64,000 nucleotides of DNA from Triatoma infestans (GCA_011037195.1 JAAEAF010004991.1:1-64000), one strand, 5' to 3'. Positions 9,699-20,310 are shown, counted from the first letter of the stretch. A program made the numbers and translations. Notes: generated by a model not told the origin, from the sequence alone.

Positions 9699-10081
9699 AA
9701 GGCGCGTTCTCACGAGTCAAGTTTAGTTGTCCGATTTTAGTTGATCAGCAAAAGTTGAATGAATGCGACTTGAATCAGTTTTGGTTCATACGTTTTAACT
9801 GAAATCGATCAAGCCGTTTCAATAACAACACGGAGCACTCTATGAGTTGAAAGCAAAGTGAGAAGCCAATTGGGCGATCCGGAGGTTCACACTTGTCAAT
9901 ACTTGAAAGATGGCGGGTTCAACTGAAAGATGCATCATACATGAACGATAAAGTTTGACTCGGTCAAACTTTTGTTGATCCACTAAAAAGTTGATCAACT
10001 TTATTGAAAGAAAAGTTTCTCACTAGGTTTTTCATTCAACTTCTGTTGATCAACTAAAGTTGACTCGTGAGAACGCCCCTT
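9699..10081. mobile_element. MITE with TAGATT target duplication
   Basis: The ends AAGGCGCGTTCTCACGAGTC and its inverse at 10060-10081 (one mismatch) form terminal inverted repeats, flanked by TAGATT at 9693-9698 and 10082-10087. The 383-bp interior is rich in TTGATC and AGTTGA motifs and has no ORF. The superfamily is not settled: a 6-bp duplication and these ends do not match a type I can name with certainty. Confidence 0.85.
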
Positions 10082-10087
10082 TAGATT

Positions 10088-10600
10088 CGAACGGGGAGGG
10101 CGAGCCTCATTCCACTGCGACCTACAATAAGAGGTCTATTGTGGATCGCCTAAAATTATAGCACATCTCTCAGCTTCGCCCTCTTAATCAGGCCTAGCAA
10201 AGCTGAAAGCGGGCTTCGTCATGCTTCGGGATTGCTTGTCCCCAGTTGAAGACACCTTATCCCCGCCAGGAGGCCAGCACACTCACAAAGGATGTATGCC
10301 GGGGTTTCCTCCCGAGTCTTGCATAATCGGCATAACGCGTTAACCGCAAATAACAAGTGATGCATGTACCTATTCAACCTACAATGCACTGTTAGTAGAC
10401 CCACTTTTAGCCTTATATCCCTTCGGCTATGACTCAGTAGGTTCCCGGTAAATTTAGGCAAATGCCTCTTTAATAAACAGTTTTGCCTGCCTCTGTCTTG
10501 GTGTTCTCTCCCACCAATGCAGACGCTATACTTCTATCCAGTCCTTGATAGAAGTTTGAATTAGGCTGCTGGACACACTGCAGAAGAGTTCGGGGCATAA
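10088..10600 (-). pseudogene. LINE-E fragment (non-LTR retrotransposon C-terminus)
   Basis: The minus ORF 10219-10461 includes LLSHSRRDIRLKVGLLTVHC, then CRLCKTREETPAYILCEC, a C..C...H....C zinc-knuckle with H replaced by Y. It is collinear with 33098-33650. The 3' end at ~10090-10145 carries the CACAATAGACCTC...AGGTCGCAGTGGAAT block (minus strand) that resembles the SINE-2 end. Frameshifts separate the remaining frames. Confidence 0.75.
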
Positions 10601-11086
10601 TTACTAAGAATAATGTTATTAATTTTTAATTTTAACTCGGTGAAATAAGGGGACACTGTAATGGGATCCGAATCACTAAAGATTCATACCATCCGAAGAA
10701 CAAAGAATAATTCTAGGCCAGACGAGTGTGGGAGATTATATTATGTGTATATTACATATATATATATATTGTAACGCAGCCACTGGTGCCATCTAGCACC
10801 TCAAGTTCTCCTAGTGGCCGCTAGGAAGCGCTGGTGGCGCGCTCTAGCTCTTTCTAGAATAATCTATAATCTTCTAGACCCTTCTCCACCGGCATAAATA
10901 ATGGGACCACAGAGAGTTTATAGAGAGTTTCTTGTTACAAACGAAGTGTACGTTTGTGAAAAGTGTATAAAAAGTGAACAAAGTGAACTTTTGTGGTTTA
11001 AACTGTGAAGTAATTATTATTAAGTGTTGTGTTTATAATTTATTGTGTAAAACAATAAATTGGTGTTTTTCTTATTGAAGTTTAGA

Positions 11087-12465
11087 GGGGGGAAATGGGT
11101 AGTGAAAATTCCTATTTTTAAGAAATATTTCTTTGTTAGAATGTATTTTTAAGAGTTGCATTCAGTTATAAATTATGTGTTCCTTTTTTGTTTTGTTTTT
11201 TTTGTTTTAACAAAATCGGCATCATGCCCGAGCAAGACGGGTGATTATGATTTGTGTAATTTATATCGTCCATTCATTAAGGCATACCATTCTGACAGTT
11301 CCTAAAAAAAAAATAAAAAAAAAATAAACTGGCCATTGTAATTGGTCTCTTTTAATTTTTATTAAATGCAACTTCATGAATATTTAAACTAATTGCAACA
11401 ATAATAATTGATCACTTAAACTTTCTCTGTAATTTATTTCATTTACCTACAATGTCTTCTTCTTGTAATGATATGTTTTAAAAGATTATTTGTAAAATTT
11501 TTACCTTTTAATTATAAAATAAATTAAGAAGTTACAAAAATTTTTTTTTTTGCAGACAAAAATTTTGAAGTTGTTATTACAGACTTACTTATTTTAAATG
11601 TAAAAAAAGACGGCTTAACTAAATATTCTCACATTGTTTAATAAAGAGGGCTGTAAAAATAATAAAAAAGGATAAAAAAAAAAAAAAAAATTCTTTTACA
11701 GCCTCAAAAACCATTAGCAATTACTGACTGTGTAATTATGCACTATTAGATACTAAATGACAATAAAAATTGTAAAATGGAAGTTGCCATCTATTACCTG
11801 GCAGGCAATACAAACAATGGGAGGAATGACTTGGGACACAAAGAACCGATGTGTTTTTATTTTTATTTTTTAGGAGGACTTCTTTAAAACACGCGACACA
11901 GCATTGTTCTTGCCATCCCTCTGATCTACACAGTCCTCACCGTTCTTCTGAAATAAAATAAATTACCCCCCCAAAAAAAGAGAAGTTTTCTCTATAAGAG
12001 TTGAAGAAAAAAAACCAGAGAATTCAGTTGTCACGCCAAGCATTGATTTGGTTGTGTCATATAATATATTGTTTCTCTCTCTTTCTCTGTATACTGTGAA
12101 AGGTGTCCCTTGCAATTTATACGCAGCTACCGTATGCGACAGCTGGTTCTTTAAATGTAATCTCTTTTATTTATTTATCTTTTAACAATAATGCAAAATT
12201 TCCAAACAATATTATGAAGGTTTTCTTTTTTTCCCCCCACAAAAGAAACATTATTTACAGGGAGGTAATTGCACTGTTATAACTAATTACTGCATTATTA
12301 ACAATGTTTTATTAAATAAATATGTCTGGAAAGTGATAGAATCAATATAAGGTAGTCATTTATTAAATATTTTAACATTTCAAATCATAGAAAATGAAGA
12401 AATAATCATCTGTTTTAATCAATTAAAGGTCTTATTTTAGAAAAGAGTCGTTCATTTAAGGGAAA
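11087..12465. other. No recognisable gene; A-rich tracts
   Basis: A- and T-runs at about 11305-11330, 11550, 11672-11690. No domain is recognisable. This is one of the longer stretches without an identifiable repeat and might be older or host-derived noncoding sequence. Confidence 0.4.
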
Positions 12466-13275
12466 GTCTCAGGATCTTCGAGGGAACTGGAGCATTCGGA
12501 ACCCTAGGGTAAAAATTTCCCAGCATCAGAGGATGCGTTCAATTACCTCGATAGGGAAGATATAGGAACCACGAGATTGTAATCCTTTCCAATAACCAGA
12601 CAGCCATTAGAGCATTAAACTCCTCTGTTATCAGCTCTAAAATGGTTTAGGAATGCCTAGGCAAACTTAATAACCTAAGCAGCAAGAACAAAATCACCCT
12701 AAGTTGGGTGCCAGGGCATGTTGGTATTGAAGGGAATGAGATTGGCCGACGCTCTGGCAAAGATTGGTACTGTATTTCCATTTTGTGGACTCAGCGACTA
12801 GTCTCTTTTAGAGAAACTTAAGAAGGAGGAAGAAGTGAGGAGGTCTCAACTCTGTCACTCCCTCCCAGGACTGAGGCGTGCAAAGATCTCCTTGGGAAAT
12901 TATAACCAACAGAGGTCGGAAGCATATATCGGCCCTAATAAGTAAAACCTCTGCATTCTTATGGGTTTCCTCAGGGGCATTGTAGACTCGGGGGGCACCT
13001 GATGGAGCTGGGGAGAATGAGGAATCTCATGAGGATACATCTCCTAACAGGCAACGAGGCTGCCACTCAGAGAAGATTCAAGAACCTGGGTAGTAATCAG
13101 GAGGAGGAGGGGAATATATCCTCGCTAGAGCCCATCAGTGTATTGGGATTCCTTAGGGATCTTAACGTGATGGGGATGCTATAGGCGATGTTCGCCTATG
13201 GCATCTGATAGGGTGTTGCACCCGAGGGGTATAGCACAATATATCATATAAGTCGCAGTGCAACCTTTACCCCAT
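12466..13275 (+). pseudogene. LINE-B, RNase H and C-terminal region, decayed
   Basis: Translation around 12560-12780 gives EIVILSNNQTAIRALNSS, WVPGHVGIEGNE and ADALAK, the second half of a retrotransposon RNase H (SD.QAA..AL and W.PGH.G..GNE.AD). It is followed by RRSQL, SLPGLRRAKISLGNY and, in ORF 13002-13184, EAATQRRFKNLGSNQEEEGN, collinear with the better copy at 32298-33082. The usual catalytic D of the SD motif is N here. At least three frame breaks are needed to align it. The 3' end at 13228-13262 (ATAGCACAATA, then AGTCGCAGTGCAA) matches the SINE-2 tail. Confidence 0.8.
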
Positions 13276-13735
13276 CAAAAAAGGGAACCCAACATCACAC
13301 TAAACAATATGAGGAGGTTCTTAGAGTAACTTTTCAGCTAGGGCCATCGCGTGGTTTAGAGGCGCTTTTGTGCAAGTTGAATTACAGCGCTCCCCAGTAC
13401 CATAACATAAAAGCTAGTATGAGGCGTACATACGAATTCCTCTTGCTGTAATTAATACAGTTAAAAAAAAATCGACAAATTTTTACCGCCAGATTACTTG
13501 CTCTTATAATCCCAATGTGGATGCTAGTGCATGCAGATGGCATGTGTATTTTAACCAGCATACTACTGGATTATGAATACATCGTTCTTTAGAAGCCAAC
13601 TCCTAAATCAAAACCTACGTCCACTTGAAACTGAAACTCACAGATCCCACAGAACCAGCTTAAAATGATCATATTCTTCAGAAGCTGTTTCTTATTTTTC
13701 AGAAAAGTGGTAGTGGTGGATTTATTAGTGCAGTT
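13276..13735. other. No gene; possible Rep-1-like debris
   Basis: GTTTAGAGGCGCTTTTGTGC and CTCTTGCTGTAATTAATAC at 13354-13460 vaguely resemble the third Rep-1 subfamily at 50925-51110. Nothing coding is seen. Confidence 0.35.
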
Positions 13736-13913
13736 AGCGTTCCAATTTTAAAGAAGAAAAAAAATAAAGAAAATCGGTGAAGGCATTTTCGAAAAAAATA
13801 CGAAAAACTGAAAGAAGGATTTAGTAAAATAGCATTTTTAGTTAGTGGATTTTGACAGAAATCTCCTTAAGTTCCTTCGATTTTTCAGATATACTTTATA
13901 TTCATACATATAT

Positions 13914-13967
<54 letters not shown>

Positions 13968-14095
13968 CGAGAGACAAACCTCTCACAGAAAAACAAACTA
14001 CTTCTTATATTATTACACCGCGGTGTCTAAACATGATACAGTTTCGAAAATTTGATGCAATTACAATAATTCCTCTTACTAAGAAGGAAGAGAAA
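13736..14095 (-). repeat. Rep-1 fragment with (CA)n
   Basis: It reads as Rep-1 in reverse (AAATCGGTGAAGGCATTTTCG, GGATTTTGACAGAAA) up to AAGAGGAAT-type end sequence. A (CA)n of ~24 units stands at 13917-13964, where Rep-1 carries its dinucleotide tract. Confidence 0.6.
13917..13964. repeat. (CA)n microsatellite
   Basis: Uninterrupted CA repeat of ~48 bp; the open frames over it are low-complexity artefacts. Confidence 0.95.
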
Positions 14096-14149
14096 GTACA
14101 AAGTAATCCACTCATATTTTTACTTTCTCTTACTTCCTACTTAATGTAA

Positions 14150-14345
14150 TCGTGCCATTCACTAGGCAGATCATTAATGTATAAACAGAATAGAAGAGGC
14201 CCTAAAACAGAACCTTGTGGTACTCCAGAATTAATTGACTCCCAAGAAGACCTTTCTCATTGCTACCAATCACTAACTGCCTTCGACTGAAAGATATGAT
14301 TGAAACCATAACAAAACTGAATCCGAGAAATTAATAATTTTAATT
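14150..14345 (-). pseudogene. Reverse transcriptase fragment (Jockey/CR1-like)
   Basis: On the minus strand the DNA translates to [20 protein letters not shown], the conserved RT block 4 of non-LTR retrotransposons, preceded by a frame-broken VSDW...[10 protein letters not shown] second, longer copy of the same sequence is at 15550-15930. Stops precede the motif, so it is inactive. The catalytic YADD block is not present. Confidence 0.85.
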
Positions 14346-14414
14346 ATCGATATCAAGTTTTCACATTTTTAAGATCACCTGATTATGAAAAAAACGTTTT
14401 TAGCGAATGGTCTG

Positions 14415-14445
<31 letters not shown>

Positions 14446-14573
14446 TTTTTTAAACAAAATATCTCAAAACCTGGAAATTCGCATGAAGCTCGAACTTGAT
14501 ATTCTATTTATGTACTTACCATCGCATCAGATGCGAAGGCTTCGGGCAAAACCCATTGATAACAAGTGTAACG

Positions 14574-14647
<74 letters not shown>

Positions 14648-14925
14648 TTTTTTGCCATTTTCTAGGCAACTGCTCCAACGATTTTTTTAAAACTTCGTGT
14701 ACACTACCTACACAGTAATTACCTATCATTTATCTCTTCTATTTCTACGCAAAAATGATTTTTTGTGGGTTCTGAAGGAACAGTATAGCATTATGCTTTC
14801 TTCCCTAGAGTAACACTTCAATACAATATGGGGTACTGCCCATCTATGTAATATTATACTTCTAATCTCAATATAATTACTAAAAAATTGGTAAATGTCA
14901 TGTGTTAACGGAAAATCTTTGGTCC
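14346..14925 (+). repeat. Rep-1 copy with 66-nt T tract
   Basis: Sequence blocks follow Rep-1 order: TATCGATATCAAGTTTTCAC, the TA/GT microsatellite at 14414-14446, CTCAAAACCTGGAAATTCGC, GGCAAAACCCATTGATAAC, then T-run and TTTGCCATTTTCTAGG. The T-run at 14579-14645 occupies the place where other copies have 12-18 T, so it is an expansion of an internal Rep-1 run. Confidence 0.65.
14579..14645. repeat. Poly(T), ~66 nt
   Basis: A single T homopolymer. Homopolymer lengths are prone to sequencing error, so the exact count is uncertain. Confidence 0.9.
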
Positions 14926-15307
14926 TAAGCCAGCCGTTGCCGTCACTAAGCGGTTCTGCGACAATCAGATTAGACTTTGGGAGTCGAGAGTTTTGGAGAA
15001 GCATTGGGAAGACATGCAGGGGTGCCTCCAGATCAAAAGATTTATCTAAGGTGACTAACTAAGGGGATTTTCGGATTACCTCCTGTCCCTCAGTAGGATA
15101 AGATTGAAGACTTTAGGAGGTGTAGTGACTGGTCATACATGGGTTGCTAGACATTTACATAAAATAGGGAGGATGTCAAGTTCCATACGTCAGAATTGTA
15201 ATGATGGAGTTAGGGAAACGTAGTATCACCATTTATGTGAGTGTCCCCGTTATTTGGCATTAGGTTTCGGATTTTTGGGAGAGTCTCATTCTTATGGGAA
15301 ATTAAGG
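14926..15307 (+). pseudogene. LINE-A copy, 5' part of split element
   Basis: It aligns with LINE-A at 46920-47280 (minus): AGATTAGACTTTGGGAGTC, AAGCATTGGGAAGACATGCA, CTCAGTAGGATAAGA, then TCAGAATTGTAATGATGGAG. The zinc-knuckle region is present but stop codons break it (for example GTAGTATCACC for VYHH). The element is interrupted after AAGGATA and resumes at 15932. Confidence 0.75.
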
Positions 15308-15377
15308 ATAGAATTTACATTCCACTTTATTCTGGCAATACCAGATTCCAATTCAGAGGGCAGACAGTGTAAATAAG

Positions 15378-15545
15378 CCTATCAGAGACATTTTCGTGGT
15401 AGCCCTGCTTCATTTTGTGGCCGGTTTCGGGCGTTCGCCCATCTTCAGGATGCGTTTTTCAGACAGTGTGACAACAAAGACTCGCACAGAGCAACCGGTC
15501 GGTGACCAACCACCACAACTAAATAAGCATATGTTTACAGTGTTT
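15378..15545 (-). repeat. Inverted-repeat-element unit with hammerhead-like motif
   Basis: It matches one arm of the 22485-22800 element (CAGAGACATTTTCGTGGTAG, CTGCTTCATTTTGTGG). On the minus strand 15421-15448 reads CTGAAGA, T, a GGGC/GCCC hairpin, then GAAACCGG, i.e. a CUGANGA...GAAA core. Confidence 0.65.
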
Positions 15546-15549
15546 TCTT

Positions 15550-15930
15550 ACACTAGGCAGATCATAAATTTATAAACAGAATAGAAGAGGCCCTAAAACA
15601 GAACCCTTTGGTACTCCAGAATTAATTGACTCCCAAAAAGATCTTTCCTCTTTGCTACCAATCACTAACTGCCTTCGACTGCAAAGATAACCATAACAAA
15701 ACAGAATCCGAGAAATTTAATAATTTTAATTTATGAAGTAGAAGTGAATGACAGACTGGTTCAAAGGCCTTTGAGAAAACAATAGCCAAACGAATATCAT
15801 CTGTTATTTTCAGCAGAACTGTTTGTATACTGTGACCTTCCCGATCACAGTAGTTCTATAGCCAGACTGGAATGAATCTAATAAATTAATAATTTTTAAT
15901 ATTCTTTTATTTGGTAACTTAGGAGTTAAA
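15550..15930 (-). pseudogene. Reverse transcriptase fragment, RT blocks 1-4 (Jockey/CR1-like)
   Basis: Across frames on the minus strand one can read FQSGYR, KVT then ITDDIRLAIVF, FSKAF..V.HSLLLHKLKLL, KAVSDW, and [15 protein letters not shown]. These are the ordered motifs of a non-LTR RT upstream of the YADD block. Three or more frameshifts and several stops are present. It is homologous to 14150-14345, with Q replaced by K in GVPQG. Confidence 0.85.
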
Positions 15931-15931
15931 A

Positions 15932-16092
15932 GGATGATAACTTAGGATATTGTTGACAGACCCGTAAACTACAGGGGGAGATTAATTAGGCCGATGAATT
16001 GGGGGGAGGGGGGATGAAAGATGAAAGCTATATTGGCTTAGGTCCCATGCCGATAGGCACCCAGGATTAATAATAATAATTATTAACAGAAA
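15932..16092 (+). mobile_element. LINE-A copy, 3' end
   Basis: This is the resumed LINE-A: TTAGGATATTG, a G-rich 3' UTR, TTGGCTTAGGTCCCATGCC, GGCACCC and a (TAA)n tail at 16069-16084. Confidence 0.75.
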
Positions 16093-16950
16093 ATCTACTG
16101 AAAATTACTGAAAACTGAAAAAAAAAAAAACGAAAAGTAAAATAATTCGATAACATTGTAGCATGTTTCTTACATAATTTCTATTGTATTCATAAAATTA
16201 ACAATAAGTAGCTCTTTCATTAACATTACATGTATCATCCAGTTGACAAGTTTAAGTTTACTGTCAACAGTATTCAACGCTCGTTGTGTATTTTTTTTTT
16301 TTGTATACGCTTAATAATATAACCCTCATTGTTAGGACTTATCTGACAGGTATAGAAATACAAAACTCTTTAATGTCTATTCCTAAGCCCTTTTTTTTTT
16401 TTGTACCGATGTTATCTCCGGCGACATGCCGTCTATCCGGTTCCAGGATATGTAATACTTATAATTTTTTTTTTCTTTTATTGTTGGTTTCTTTTTTATA
16501 ATGCCAGTTATTGGTTATATATATTATACAGGATCATTATCGTAAATGATATTAGAAGAATGTTTGGTATGAGAACTATTTAGTTAATTGCCTTTTAGTT
16601 ATAGATTTTTTGGAAGGTCTAGAAGATCTACATTATTATATTTCAAAAGAATTTAATGGATTTGTCTTGCCCCTAAATATGATTTGTATTTAAATTTTTA
16701 GCACGGAAACCATTTCACATAGATTTCATTCAGTACACGTACTTCATGCCTTTTGTTTCAGGATATTTTATTTCTTAAATAATTTAAAAATCCATTTTTT
16801 ATGTGGTTGTCATAATTTTCCCTTCCAAAAATTTCCCAGCTTTTATGGTGTCCCTGTTGAGACAAAATATATAAAGAACAGCTGTTTCCAAAAATAACCT
16901 AGCCTACAGCCACTTTCCAGAAACAAAGTCACTTATCTTCTGCGAAATCT
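16093..16950. other. No recognisable gene; T-rich tracts
   Basis: T-runs at about 16292, 16392 and 16470. No domain or shared repeat was recognised. Confidence 0.4.
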
Positions 16951-16952
16951 TG

Positions 16953-17500
16953 TATAGTTTTGGAAAATAGTTTTGTGAAAATTAGATAGTTCAAATTGTG
17001 TATTTAGTGATGGGGATAGAGCCAGGTATACTACAATCTAGATCAATACAAACCTAGAGACAAAGGCGCAAGAATCCGTTAAATTAATACAATGCCACTT
17101 GGCCAACTGCTTTGTAAGAGAAGGCATTCTTTCGGACAGTCTGCATTCTGCTTTCAAAGCCAGAACATTTGCTTCAAGAATCGCTCTCTTAGGCTCAGTG
17201 CCAGTGATAGAGATTTGCCTTTATTCTAGATAAACATCTGATTTATTAAAAGACATTTTTGTTGTAGACACCAAGGAGAACACATCAGGACACAAATTAT
17301 GACAGTTTTAAGTTATAACATAAGAGTTTATTCCAACTAAATACAGTCAATTAATTAATATTACTGTGTTATTTGAATAGCATTTAAATACCTTTAAAGA
17401 ATATATTTAATTTAATCTACCAATGTTTTCTTAATTATTCTTATTACTTCTCTCTTAAACATATATACTTACAAACCCTATTACAAAACCGCTCAAGCCA
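16953..17500 (-). repeat. Rep-2 copy, longest
   Basis: It starts (plus strand) ATAGTTTTGGAAAATAG, the same start as the copy at 35988, and ends at GCGGTTTTGTAATAGGG on the minus strand. It contains the AAAGGCAAATCTCTATCAC region. It abuts the Tc1 relic directly. Confidence 0.7.
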
Positions 17501-18205
17501 CTTATCTTCTTTAAGTATGGTCGGGCATTATCATGCATTAACATGAAGCTGTATCCGATAAATAGAGTAAACGCTGCCTGACTTTAGAAGATCCTCTACA
17601 ACATACCTAGTAGCGGTCATTGCGCTATTTTCAATAACAAAATGGTTACGAGCCACCAAACAAATCCCATCCCACACCATAATTGATAGTCGTTCACAAA
17701 AGGAGCACTTCCACTGATAGTACATTAAATGAAGCGCTCCCCCCCTGCTTTTGCCACACAAGAATTCGACCATCAGAAGAATATGGCCCAAATCTTGATT
17801 TATCTATGAAGAAAACCGGTCCCCCATTGCTAAACAGTCCAATGTAGATGTCGATTGGCAAAACCTACCCTGCTTTCAAGATATTCCTGGCTAGTAGTGG
17901 CCCTGATGTTGGTCTCCTAGCCGTCAGACGAAATTCTCGAAATAGCCATTGAACAGTTTAAAAGCTCACGATGACTCTCTGAAATGTATAACTGTAATAA
18001 ACCAATTGCGTGGAACTGTGAGTGGAAGAAATTGGCCGATCCGATCTGTAGTGATCTTTCTAAGACCACTTACTCCGACACTTCTCCCCTGTTTTCCTAA
18101 AATGAACGATGGTTTGATTAACCGCATAACGTGATACAACTAAAGATTCTGTAAGATATCGTACGCTAGGTCCTTCTTCCACCAAAGAAAAGACCATTTT
18201 TCTGT
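17501..18205 (-). pseudogene. Tc1/mariner-type transposase relic
   Basis: The minus strand encodes, in broken frames, the order expected for a Tc1-type DDE transposase: a helix-turn-helix-like start (LVVSRYAVNQTI), TARRPTSGPLLARN, FIDKSRFGPYSSDGRILVWQ, then MVWDGICLVARNHFVIENSA and FMLMHDNARP. The two aspartates (FIDKSRF; HDNARP) are visible, but the usual E in DESRF is K, and the final glutamate region is missing because the copy stops just after the second aspartate. ORF 17531-17791 covers the middle. At least two frameshifts and several stops make it inactive. No terminal inverted repeats were found. Confidence 0.9.
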
Positions 18206-19520
18206 TAATAAAATTTAAATAAATAAAGTAATTTAACGATAAAAATTAAAAGTAATGTGGATTTAAAAAAAAAAAAAACATTACTTACGATGTCTGTATC
18301 ATGACTAGAAAGCCACACTAAATTAATTTCTACTGTTTTCAATTTTTATTCACAAGAAAGTTAGGAGTTTTTGTGATTACAGTATTGAAAATAATATTTT
18401 ATTTTAATTATAAACATTAATATACCAAAGCTAGTACAAAGTACAGAGTGTTTTTATATATAAAAATATGTGTTCCATTTTTTTTTTTAAGGCTGGGATT
18501 AAATATGACAATATCGAATTACTTCCTCTTAAAGCTATAAGAAAAAGTAACCGTGAATTAGTTGAGAGGTAACGAACAAAAGATCTGATTGAGTAATCTA
18601 TCATAAACAGAAGTTTTTTTTTTTAAAGATGTTTAATTTGTAGAAAGGAGGGGAATTTTGACTCTACTATGTGTAGCTAAGATTCTTCTTAAGATAATAA
18701 CCTCAACTAAAGATCACTCGCAATAAATCAAGGTTTGTAGTGTACATCATATGTATATACAAAACCACATAGCCACCCATTCTTCAACCTGCCGTAAGTC
18801 TGTAACTAGCTATTTAATGATGAGAATCATCAGGACTCCCTACAGGCGGGAAAACATCAATAAGTGTCGCGCCCTCCTGCTGATCAAGAATATGGTACAA
18901 AAATCCCTTGTGAAATGATTGAGCCAGTAGCAGACATTTTGACATATTGAAATTTTTCAAAATGAAAAGAAATAAAAAATAGCATCTGTTAATGAATAAA
19001 CTGAAAGAGTTTACTAAAGTTAATTTTACTTTGCAATTAACTCAAATGATTTTTCAATCAAAATGAGTTTTTGGTTTCGGCTATTTTTTTTTATGTTTTA
19101 ATTTATGCTAAATCACTTTTTTTTTTGCAGAATAAAAACAAAACATTAATCTTAAAAAATTAAAGGGAATTATTAATAAAGTTACACTTCAAACAAAACG
19201 ATATAGGAACTAGTAGAATGTCTAGGCGCAGGGTAACAGGGAAATACAAAGAAGTCCAGTAGTTCTAAAGTGCTGGTTTGTATTTTGTTAGTTCTGAATC
19301 ATTTCGTGGCGTCTTGATTAAGAAACCATCAAGATTAGTATGCTAACTTCTCTGACCTAAGAACCTTCTTGTTAACGAGAGATAAGAACTAATGGAACTA
19401 TCTAAGTTTGGATTTTTCTTATATTCACTACGGTGTCTCAATATGGGTGATACTGTCTTCTGCAAGGCAATTTGAACGTCCCTAAAGAGTTAGGATGCAA
19501 TTGGGGGGGGGGGTTAAGAA
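18206..19520. other. No recognisable gene
   Basis: AT-rich, with A-run at 18267 and T-runs at 18480 and 18615. CCTACAGGCGGGAAAACATC near 18840 stands out as less AT-rich but matches nothing I know. Confidence 0.4.
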
Positions 19521-20310
19521 ATTCTGGTGTGAAACACTCACACGACTTTCTCTTACTGCAGTTAATACAATAATAAAATGGCGGAATTTTCTTAAAAAAA
19601 AAAAAAACTGGTTATTTTCACTCACTTAGCCCTAACATAAACAAACGCTAGGTAAAGGGTGTACATAATCAAAGTAAGTAATAATTGAAGTGATTACACT
19701 GAAATTCAGAAGAGAGCACTAATAATAACATCGAAGAAACCTACAAATTTAACGTCATAGATACTTCATATTACTCTCCAAAATTCTGGAAAAAAATGTT
19801 TCAAACTGTAATTGCAAATAGTATTATTCCAAGTTTATGAGAAAATTTCGAAACACTAAAAAAAAAAAAAATTATTGAATAAAGTCGCACCACCCAGTTA
19901 ATCAATTTACTTCAAATTTGGAATTCTAGGAAAACATTTAATAATAACTTCATGATTTTATAGGTGATAGAATTATACATTGTACTGAAGTGGTACTTTA
20001 AACGAAACCATAACTTTGCTGCTTCTCCAGATCTCCTCAAAAACATTTTTTTTTTTTTTTTTTGAAAATGCTTCAAATAAAATTGCTAAGGATTTATAAT
20101 GTAGGTAGTTTAAAGAAAATCATTGGAGCCATTTTTCGAGAAAAATCACGAAAAATTAAAAAGTTATTTTCGAGAAAATCACGAAAAATTAAAAAGTCAT
20201 TTTCGAGAAAATCACGAAAACGGAAAAACTAAAAAAAAAAACACTCAAGAAAGTCACTCTTCCGGGTGAAGGGTTTTTGACAAAAACCTTATTGTGGTAA
20301 CTGAATAGAT
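19521..20310 (-). repeat. Rep-1 copy
   Basis: It begins (plus) with CTGGTGTGAAACACTCACAC and ACTTTCTCTTACTGCAG and continues in Rep-1 order. At 20120-20225 a TTTTCGAGAAAATCACGAAA block is repeated about three times in tandem, a local expansion not seen in other copies. Confidence 0.65.

Larger units (their letters stand above)
9158..11086. repeat. Large inverted repeat, ~315-bp arms plus ~78-bp inner arms
   Basis: 9158-9472 and 10770-11086 are reverse complements with about eight differences by eye. Inner segments 9530-9607 and 10661-10739 also pair. AT microsatellite (9473-9529; 10740-10769) lies between outer and inner arms on both sides. The right arm begins TGTAACGC and contains CATAAATAATGGG and AATAAATTGG, which could be LTR signals, so two LTRs facing each other are one reading. 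The centre (9608-10660) contains a MITE and a LINE-E fragment. Confidence 0.85.
15308..15931. mobile_element. Insertion splitting LINE-A: inverted-repeat unit plus RT fragment
   Basis: The LINE-A sequence stops at TTAAGGATA and restarts at GTTAAAAGGATGATA, so a TAAGGAT-like duplication flanks the insert. Inside are a hammerhead-motif unit (15378-15545) and a reverse transcriptase fragment (15550-15930). Whether these came in together or one after the other cannot be told from this copy. Confidence 0.6.

Noticed and set aside
10770..11086. Definite LTR retrotransposon
   Set aside because: Arms are inverted, not direct, and no gag/pol lies between them; kept only as one reading of the inverted repeat.
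13845..14055. His/Thr-repeat ORFs
   Set aside because: Translation of a (CA)n microsatellite.
14432..14690. Poly-Phe ORFs
   Set aside because: Translation of the 66-nt T tract.
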